From contig CAYLXX010000027.1 of the NCBI GenBank assembly GCA_964387955.1, positions 1-11,169 of the forward strand: a stretch of DNA of 11,169 nucleotides, given 5' to 3'. The stretch comes from CAYLXX01 sp964387955. Lineage in GTDB: Bacteria; Patescibacteriota; Microgenomatia; UBA1406; GWC2-37-13. This document shows, one piece after another, positions 6,001 to 11,169 of this stretch. Numbering within the stretch: position 1 is the first letter of the stretch; each line of letters opens with the position of its first letter. The notes beneath the pieces were generated by a model. It searched no databases. It was not told where the DNA came from and saw only the letters and a list, made by a program, of their open reading frames with translations. The translations under genes and the position numbers were made by a program.

Positions 6001-8895
6001 TTATTTCAAATACGGTTTTAAGTAAGAAGCAGTATAAGATTTTTTAACTTTAGTGATGCCATGGAGAGGTCCTTGATACACTACTTGACCTCCTTCATCG
6101 CCGCCTTCTGGACCCATATCAATAATATACGAGCAGTTCTTGATGACGTCTAAATTGTGTTCAATGACTATCACAGTGTTGCCGCGGTTCACCAGCTCAT
6201 GCAGCGCATGAAGCAGCTTCTCAATATCATAAAAATGCAAGCCAGTTGTCGGCTCGTCCAGAATATACAGCGTTTTACCTGTTTCCTTACGTGAAAGTTC
6301 GTTGACCAGCTTCATGCGCTGAGCTTCTCCTCCTGAGAATGTGGGAGCAGGTTGCCCAAGATTAATATATCCTAATCCAACTTCCTGTAAAAATTTAAGC
6401 TTGCTGTAAATATGTATATGGTTGGCAAAAAAATGTATCGCTTCATCAACAGTCATATTCAAGACATCAAAAATAGTTTTTTCTTTATACTTTACCTCCA
6501 GTGTCTCGCGGTTATAGCGCTTGCCTTCGCAGACATCGCATTTGACATAGACATCGGGTAAAAACTGCATTTCGATTTTGATTACGCCTGCTCCTTGACA
6601 CTTCTCGCAGCGGCCGCCTTTGAGGTTAAACGAAAATCTGGCTTTGGTGAAGCCGCGGGTTTTGGCTTCCACAGTTGATGCAAAAATCTCGCGTATTTCG
6701 TCAAAAAACCCAATGTAAGTTGCTGGATTGGACCGCGGAGTACGGCCAATAGGCGACTGATCGACTAAATACACACGGTCGATATATTGGAATCCCTCGA
6801 GTCGTTTGAAATCTCCCATTTGATCATGGTAATAGCCATCGATATGGTATCTAAGAGCAGGATAGAGTGTTTCACTGACTAGAGTTGACTTGCCCGAGCC
6901 CGAAACTCCCGTTATAGCAATCAAATTTCCCAGCGGAATTTCGACTGTGATATTTTTTAAATTAAATTGCTCAGCTCCGCGCAAAATTATGCTGCCGTGA
7001 TTGTCGATATATTCGGTTTTCTTGTTTTTTCCTCCGATTTTAATAGTGCGTTTACCAGATAAAAATTGCCCGGTGAGCGAAGCATCGCTTTTCTCCATCT
7101 GGGCAACTGTGCCGGTAAATACTACTTTACCGCCATTTTTACCTGCATGGGGTCCAAGTTCAATGATATGTTCGGCTGACTCGATGGTTTCTTTATCATG
7201 CTCGACAACAATCAGTGTGTTGCCAAGGTTTTTCAAGTTATGGAGTGTGCTAATAAGACTGGATACGTCTCGAGGATGAAGACCAATTGAAGGCTCATCA
7301 AGAACATAGAGGACTCCTGTTAAGCCAGTGCCGATTTGAGATGCCAAGCGTATGCGCTGCAGTTCTCCGCCCGATAATGTTCGTGCAGTGCGCGATACGG
7401 TAAGGTATGATAAGCCAACATCCAAAAGAAATTTGAGGCGAGTATTAATCTCTTTAAAAATGGGTCGTGCAATCTGCAATTCGTATTCGGACATAATACT
7501 CAGAAGCCTATCAGTGAAATAACTGACAAGTTCACTTATCGGGTGATCAGACATCTGGGAAATATTTTTTTTATCGATGGTGATTGAGAGTACCTCTGGT
7601 TTAAGTTTGGCGCCCTTGCACGCTTCGCAGGTTTCTTCCCGCATGTATTTTTGGATTTCAAAAGCGCTCCAATCTCCCTGACTCTCAAAATATCTTCTTT
7701 CAAGTTCTTTGACGAGTCCGTCGAATGGTTCATGAATAGTGGTTGGTCTTCCTTGACGATTTGTACCGCGAACATCGTAGGTTTTATCTGTGCCTTCAAG
7801 CAATTTTTTTACATCTTCTTGATCCAGGTTTTGAATTGCGGTGTTTAAATTAATCCCCTCTTCTTCGGCCATGGTTTTAATGAGCCGGGTGTACCAAGTT
7901 TCGGTGAAAAAAAACTTCGAAAAAGGCATGATACCACCTTCGTTTATACTTAAATGTTTATTTAAAATCAGATCTGGATCGACGCGATAAACTGTTCCAA
8001 TACCCTTACATGTTTCACACGCGCCAATGGGAGAGTTAAACGAGAACATACGCGGCTCGATTTCGGGAAGCGAAATATTATCTACTGGACATGAAAATTT
8101 TTCCGAAAACAGATGTTCTTCTTTACCCGCTTGAATAATGGCAGAGCCATCTGACAATTGAGTACTTTGTTCGATATCGTTTGTTAACCGTGACCGCAAT
8201 TGTTTCACAAAGGCTTCGTCTTTGAGATTTTTATATGTCGTCGAAATCGTATCGATAACCGCCTCGATATTGTGCTTGTTGGTTTTGATAAGATTGATTT
8301 CCTCAGATAGACTGAGCGATGTACCATCAACTCTGACGGAATTAAAACCCTTGCTTTGCAAGTTATCAAATAAATCTCTGAATTCACCTTTTCTTGATCT
8401 GACGATAGGCGACAGAATAAGAAATTGATGCGGTTTGATTTTATCTGTGGCGGAAGATTGATGCATTACCTCAATAATTTTAGTAACGATTTCATCGACT
8501 GACAATTTGCTGATTTCTCGACCGCATTTGGGACAATGAGGGTGACCGACACGGGCAAACATGAGTCGCAAATAATCATAAATTTCGGTGATTGTACCCA
8601 CAGTTGAGCGAGGGTTATGGGAAACTGTTTTTTGATCAATCGAAATCGACGGCGAAAGTCCTTCGATTGTCTCTACATTTGGCTTATCCATTACTCCAAG
8701 AAATTGTCGTGCGTAAGCAGACAGTGACTCCACGTATCTTCTCTGCCCCTCGGCGTAAATAGTGTCAAAGGCCAGAGATGATTTGCCCGATCCAGATACA
8801 CCAGTAACCACCACGAATTTGTTCTTGGGTATATCAATATCGATATTTTGCAAATTATGCTCGCGTGCACCGCGAACTATGATTTTATCTAACAT
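6001..8895 (-). CDS. uvrA: Excinuclease ABC subunit A
   Basis: UvrA is the dimeric ABC-type ATPase that detects bulky DNA damage and loads UvrB. The 964-residue product is full length. ATPase site 1 has Walker A GVSGSGKS (32-39), signature LSGGELQRIRL (507-517) and Walker B VLDEPSIGLH. Site 2 has Walker A GVSGSGKS (663-670), signature FSGGEAQRMKL (853-863) and Walker B ILDEPTTGLH. The UvrB-binding region is expected at about 131-245. Cys pairs appear at 121/124 and 423/426, and the C-terminal zinc site is complete (C763, C766, C786, C789). The N-terminal zinc site is changed: C269, D272, C293, C296, with Asp where the family usually has the second Cys. The ATG is 4 bases after the uvrB stop, with no Shine-Dalgarno or TATAAT, so expression probably depends on uvrB transcription and re-initiation. 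Confidence 0.97.
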   Translation of the reverse strand: MLDKIIVRGAREHNLQNIDIDIPKNKFVVVTGVSGSGKSSLAFDTIYAEGQRRYVESLSAYARQFLGVMDKPNVETIEGLSPSISIDQKTVSHNPRSTVGTITEIYDYLRLMFARVGHPHCPKCGREISKLSVDEIVTKIIEVMHQSSATDKIKPHQFLILSPIVRSRKGEFRDLFDNLQSKGFNSVRVDGTSLSLSEEINLIKTNKHNIEAVIDTISTTYKNLKDEAFVKQLRSRLTNDIEQSTQLSDGSAIIQAGKEEHLFSEKFSCPVDNISLPEIEPRMFSFNSPIGACETCKGIGTVYRVDPDLILNKHLSINEGGIMPFSKFFFTETWYTRLIKTMAEEEGINLNTAIQNLDQEDVKKLLEGTDKTYDVRGTNRQGRPTTIHEPFDGLVKELERRYFESQGDWSAFEIQKYMREETCEACKGAKLKPEVLSITIDKKNISQMSDHPISELVSYFTDRLLSIMSEYELQIARPIFKEINTRLKFLLDVGLSYLTVSRTARTLSGGELQRIRLASQIGTGLTGVLYVLDEPSIGLHPRDVSSLISTLHNLKNLGNTLIVVEHDKETIESAEHIIELGPHAGKNGGKVVFTGTVAQMEKSDASLTGQFLSGKRTIKIGGKNKKTEYIDNHGSIILRGAEQFNLKNITVEIPLGNLIAITGVSGSGKSTLVSETLYPALRYHIDGYYHDQMGDFKRLEGFQYIDRVYLVDQSPIGRTPRSNPATYIGFFDEIREIFASTVEAKTRGFTKARFSFNLKGGRCEKCQGAGVIKIEMQFLPDVYVKCDVCEGKRYNRETLEVKYKEKTIFDVLNMTVDEAIHFFANHIHIYSKLKFLQEVGLGYINLGQPAPTFSGGEAQRMKLVNELSRKETGKTLYILDEPTTGLHFYDIEKLLHALHELVNRGNTVIVIEHNLDVIKNCSYIIDMGPEGGDEGGQVVYQGPLHGITKVKKSYTASYLKPYLK

Positions 8896-8899
8896 ATGT

Positions 8900-10960
8900 T
8901 TAATCTTTTAACTCCCTGACTTTATCGCGGAGTTTAATTGCCAATTCAAAATTCATCATCTCTGCTTGTCGGGCCATTTCTTTCTCCAATTTTTTGACCA
9001 TTTTTTTCTTGTCGTAAGGAGTGAGCGAATCGTTGCGAACTTGTGCCAAAAACTCCTCATTATACTCGGTTTGCGGACGATCGATGGCCATATATTCTTC
9101 TTCTTTGTTGGCGATTCGTTCCCGAATCGGTTTGAGTATAGTTTTGGGGGTAATATTATGTTCTTTATTGTAATCAAGCTGATAGGTGCGACGTCTGTCG
9201 ATTTCGGCTATAGCCGCTTTCATCGACCCGGTGACCACGTCGGCATACAAGATTACTTTCCCAGAAACATTTCGAGCAGCGCGTCCCATAGTTTGGGTTA
9301 ATGAGGTGCGAGATCTTAAGAATCCCTCCTTATCAGCGTCCAGTATGGCCACAAGCGTCACTTCTGGTAAATCCAATCCTTCCCTTAGTAAATTTACGCC
9401 CACAAGCGCATCAAATTCATTTTTTCTCAAGTTATCAAGTACGTCCGAGCGCTCGAGTGTATGAATGTCGCTGTGTAGATAAGCTGCGCGAACATTTTTT
9501 CCCTTAAAATATTCTGTTAAGTCTTCTGCTGTTTTTTTTGTGAGGGTTGTTACAAGTACTTTCTCTCCTTTTTTTGCTCTGATTTCTACTTCCTTGATCA
9601 GATCTGGTATCTCGGTTGTAGCAGGACGAATCTCAATGTATGGATCAACTATACCTGTTGGCCGAATGAGTTGTTCTGCTACTCCTTCGTAATCTGGAGT
9701 CAGTTGATTTTTTCCTGATGTGTCCATCAATATTTCTTGTTTGGATTGTTCAACCTCCCACTGATCAGGAGTTGCGGAAACATATATGAAATGAGGGGGA
9801 ATTTTATAAAATTCGTCGAATTTAAGTGGTCTATTATCATAGGCCGCTTTCAGTCGGAAGCCAAAGTCAATAAGCGTCCTTTTTCGGGAAAAATCTCCGT
9901 TATACATGCCTCTTAACTGCGGCACTGTCATGTGGGATTCATCGATAAAAACTAGGAAATTATCGCCGTAGGCTGACTTGAAGTAATCTAAGAGACTATA
10001 TGGCGGATCGCCCGGCATGCGACCATCAAGATATCTGGAATAGTTTTCGATGCCGTTTACATACCCAACTTCCTTAATCATCTCTAAGTCATAATTCACT
10101 TTACGAAGCAATCGCTGCGCTTCAACCAACTTATTTTGGGCCATTAGTTCGGCATGCTCTTTCTTGAGATCCTCGCGGATTTTCTGCTCGACTGATCTGA
10201 AAACATCGGGATTAGTTAGGTAATGCTTGGCCGGATAAATAATTATTTTATTCGGATTATCTATGTCGGTTCGTTCTCCGGTTAAAGGATCAAAGCGATG
10301 GATACTCTTAATTTTTCCGCGTTCAGACTCGACTCTGACTCCAAAATCTTCATAGGCGGGGTAGATATCTATGCTATTTCCCCGAAGTCTAAAAGTTCCC
10401 CGCTTAAACTCAAATTCAGATCTGTCATATTGGAGTTCTACCAATCTCCTTGAGAGAGTAAGCCAATCGGCTTCAGCGCCAACTTCGATCTCTGCGATAT
10501 ATTTTCCATATTCAACTGGTGAACCGATATTGTAGATGCAGGATACAGACGACACGACGACGGTATCTTTTCTCGTCAAAATATTAGTTGTTGATTGCAG
10601 TCTGAGTTTATCAATCAACTCATTGATTTCTGCTTCTTTCTCGATATAGGTATCGGTTGTCGGAATATAGGCCTCAGGTTGGTAATAATCGTAATAAGAC
10701 ACAAAGTACGACACGCCATTGGTGGGAAAAAAATCACGCATCTCCTGATAGAGTTGGCCGGCCAGAGTTTTGTTGTGCGAGATAATAAGCGCCGGCATAT
10801 TGAGGTCTCTGATGAGGTTGGCCATGGTAAACGTTTTACCAGATCCGGTCACGCCAAGAAGGACCTGATTTTTCAGGCCACTCTTCACCCCTTGGCTCAA
10901 CTTGTCAATAGCCTGGGGTTGGTCGCCAGTGGGACTAAACTCCGAAGCAAGTTGGAACAT
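8900..10960 (-). CDS. uvrB: Excinuclease ABC subunit B
   Basis: UvrB is the helicase-like damage verifier that receives DNA from UvrA and recruits UvrC. The 686-residue product has Walker A GVTGSGKT (36-43) and the damage-probing beta-hairpin with its tyrosine cluster (YYDYYQPEAYIP from 89). Helicase motif II is IDESH (339-343). Next are SATP (395-398), LREGLDLPEV (525-534) and motif VI QTMGRAARN (556-564), then a C-terminal UVR motif (about 651-685) that pairs with UvrC. Compared with the remembered family pattern, there is an extra stretch of about 17 residues at roughly 407-425, between SATP and EQLIRPTG. The start is fixed by the usual N-terminus (FQLASEFSPTGDQPQAI) and by the promoter just upstream. 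The leader is pyrimidine-rich with no Shine-Dalgarno site. The gene heads the uvrB-uvrA pair, 4 bases apart. Confidence 0.97.
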   Translation of the reverse strand: MFQLASEFSPTGDQPQAIDKLSQGVKSGLKNQVLLGVTGSGKTFTMANLIRDLNMPALIISHNKTLAGQLYQEMRDFFPTNGVSYFVSYYDYYQPEAYIPTTDTYIEKEAEINELIDKLRLQSTTNILTRKDTVVVSSVSCIYNIGSPVEYGKYIAEIEVGAEADWLTLSRRLVELQYDRSEFEFKRGTFRLRGNSIDIYPAYEDFGVRVESERGKIKSIHRFDPLTGERTDIDNPNKIIIYPAKHYLTNPDVFRSVEQKIREDLKKEHAELMAQNKLVEAQRLLRKVNYDLEMIKEVGYVNGIENYSRYLDGRMPGDPPYSLLDYFKSAYGDNFLVFIDESHMTVPQLRGMYNGDFSRKRTLIDFGFRLKAAYDNRPLKFDEFYKIPPHFIYVSATPDQWEVEQSKQEILMDTSGKNQLTPDYEGVAEQLIRPTGIVDPYIEIRPATTEIPDLIKEVEIRAKKGEKVLVTTLTKKTAEDLTEYFKGKNVRAAYLHSDIHTLERSDVLDNLRKNEFDALVGVNLLREGLDLPEVTLVAILDADKEGFLRSRTSLTQTMGRAARNVSGKVILYADVVTGSMKAAIAEIDRRRTYQLDYNKEHNITPKTILKPIRERIANKEEEYMAIDRPQTEYNEEFLAQVRNDSLTPYDKKKMVKKLEKEMARQAEMMNFELAIKLRDKVRELKD

Positions 10961-10971
10961 GAGAAAGAATC

Positions 10972-11000
10972 ATTGTAGCATTTAATCTACAGCATGTCCA
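10972..11000 (-). promoter_or_regulatory. Promoter of uvrB-uvrA (near-leaderless)
   Basis: On the minus strand TGGACA at 10995-11000 (5 of 6 match to the -35 consensus) is followed by a 17-base spacer ending in TGC, then TACAAT at 10972-10977 (5 of 6, with an extended -10 TG). The start is predicted near 10965, leaving about 4-5 bases before the ATG at 10960. It is the best-formed promoter in the window. Confidence 0.75.
10974..10991. promoter_or_regulatory. Candidate operator dyad over the uvrB promoter
   Basis: TGTAG and CTACA form 5-base inverted arms around an 8-base centre, covering part of the -10 box and the spacer of the uvrB promoter. A repressor bound here would block RNA polymerase. 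uvrB is a LexA target in many bacteria, but the dyad does not match a LexA box that I recognise, and five-base arms can occur by chance. Confidence 0.3.
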
Positions 11001-11006
11001 GAGGAA

Positions 11007-11026
11007 AAGTAAACGAAGGTTTACTT
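11007..11026 (-). terminator. Possible terminator hairpin at the end of dedA
   Basis: AAGTAAAC and GTTTACTT form a perfect 8-base inverted repeat with a 4-base loop, starting at the stop codon of the DedA gene (11021-11023). On the minus strand the second arm runs into a short T-rich stretch. The stem has only two G-C pairs and the T tract is short, so it would be a weak terminator. It lies 6 bases upstream of the uvrB -35 and could instead bind a regulator. Confidence 0.4.
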
Positions 11027-11169
11027 GGCGCGTCGGCGCAGTTTTTTCACTTTGTGATATATATAGTACGCAGCTGCAATAATAATTATTCCAACGATCA
11101 GGTACTCAAATTTACGATAAATTCCTTCAATTGAGTGCCAGTTTTTACCCAATGTAAAACCAAGATATG
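11021..11169 (-). CDS. DedA-family membrane protein, C-terminal end only
   Basis: About 49 codons are visible, running in from the right edge to a TAA at 11021-11023. The residues include YLGFTLGKNWHSIEGIYRKF, then a hydrophobic helix (YLIVGIIIIAAAYYIYH) and a basic tail KVKKLRRRAK. The LGxNW motif followed by a final helix and an Arg/Lys tail is typical of the C-terminus of DedA (SNARE-associated/VTT) proteins. These are polytopic membrane proteins linked to lipid scrambling or transport and membrane homeostasis. The gene is upstream of uvrB on the same strand, separated by about 60 bases carrying a promoter. The assignment rests on a short segment, so it is likely but not certain. Confidence 0.7.
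   Translation of the reverse strand, partial: YLGFTLGKNWHSIEGIYRKFEYLIVGIIIIAAAYYIYHKVKKLRRRAK

Noticed and set aside
5681..6025. Plus-strand open frame of 114 codons opposite the transglutaminase-like gene start
   Set aside because: It lies antisense to a well-supported gene, shows no domain or signal, and its composition looks like the complement of that gene.
10595..10978. Plus-strand open frame of 127 codons opposite the 5' part of uvrB
   Set aside because: Antisense to strongly conserved UvrB motifs, with no recognisable protein features; best seen as a shadow.
1..11169. Recoded UGA (Gracilibacteria/Absconditabacteria code)
   Set aside because: The pilin gene ends at a UGA in a sensible place, and the other genes are full length without reading through UGA.
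1..11169. Mobile elements, CRISPR arrays, RNA genes or a defence system
   Set aside because: No transposase, integrase, regularly spaced repeat, tRNA or rRNA pattern was seen on either strand; almost all bases lie in assigned genes.

Overview
The window reads as a compact bacterial chromosome segment, most likely from the Patescibacteria (Candidate Phyla Radiation), possibly Microgenomates-like. Reasons: very tight gene packing, a prepilin with a 'GIIAALNPIEQ' type N-terminal helix, a shortened UvrC, a membrane-tethered solute-binding protein beside secG, and several stand-alone membrane or surface proteins. The phylum call is inference from gene style and needs a phylogeny. The standard genetic code fits: UGA ends the pilin gene, and no in-frame UGA is needed elsewhere.

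Layout. On the plus strand, bases 1-575 hold the 3' part of a type IV pilin-like gene that begins outside the window. It converges, with a 4-base gap, on a block of eight genes on the minus strand that fills the rest. Read in transcription order (right to left) these are: a DedA-family membrane protein (5' part outside the window), uvrB, uvrA, a secreted and membrane-anchored transglutaminase-like protein, a short uvrC, an HD-GYP-like phosphohydrolase, secG, and a family 5 solute-binding protein. The longest stretch without a gene is only about 60 bases (10961-11020, between dedA and uvrB), and it carries a promoter, a dyad and a hairpin. No RNA gene, CRISPR array or mobile element was seen.

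Function. UvrB, UvrA and UvrC together make a complete nucleotide excision repair set. UvrA finds damage, UvrB verifies it, and UvrC cuts on both sides. The other genes act at the cell envelope (SecG in protein export, the solute-binding protein, the transglutaminase-like protein, DedA, pilin) or in nucleotide or signal hydrolysis (HD protein). They probably share the strand through genome compaction rather than one pathway.

The most notable pattern is at gene starts. Four minus-strand genes (secG, HD, uvrC, transglutaminase-like) have a perfect TATAAT 6-9 bases upstream of the ATG, and uvrB has TACAAT 11 bases upstream. Transcription would then begin at, or within about 5 bases of, the start codon, giving leaderless or nearly leaderless mRNAs. 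The two genes without such a box (uvrA and the solute-binding protein) start 4 and 1 bases after the preceding stop codon, which suggests translational coupling. I found no clearly new multi-gene system. The unusual points are this initiation architecture, the HhH-less UvrC, a Cys-to-Asp change in UvrA's first zinc site, and the envelope proteins placed inside a repair cluster.
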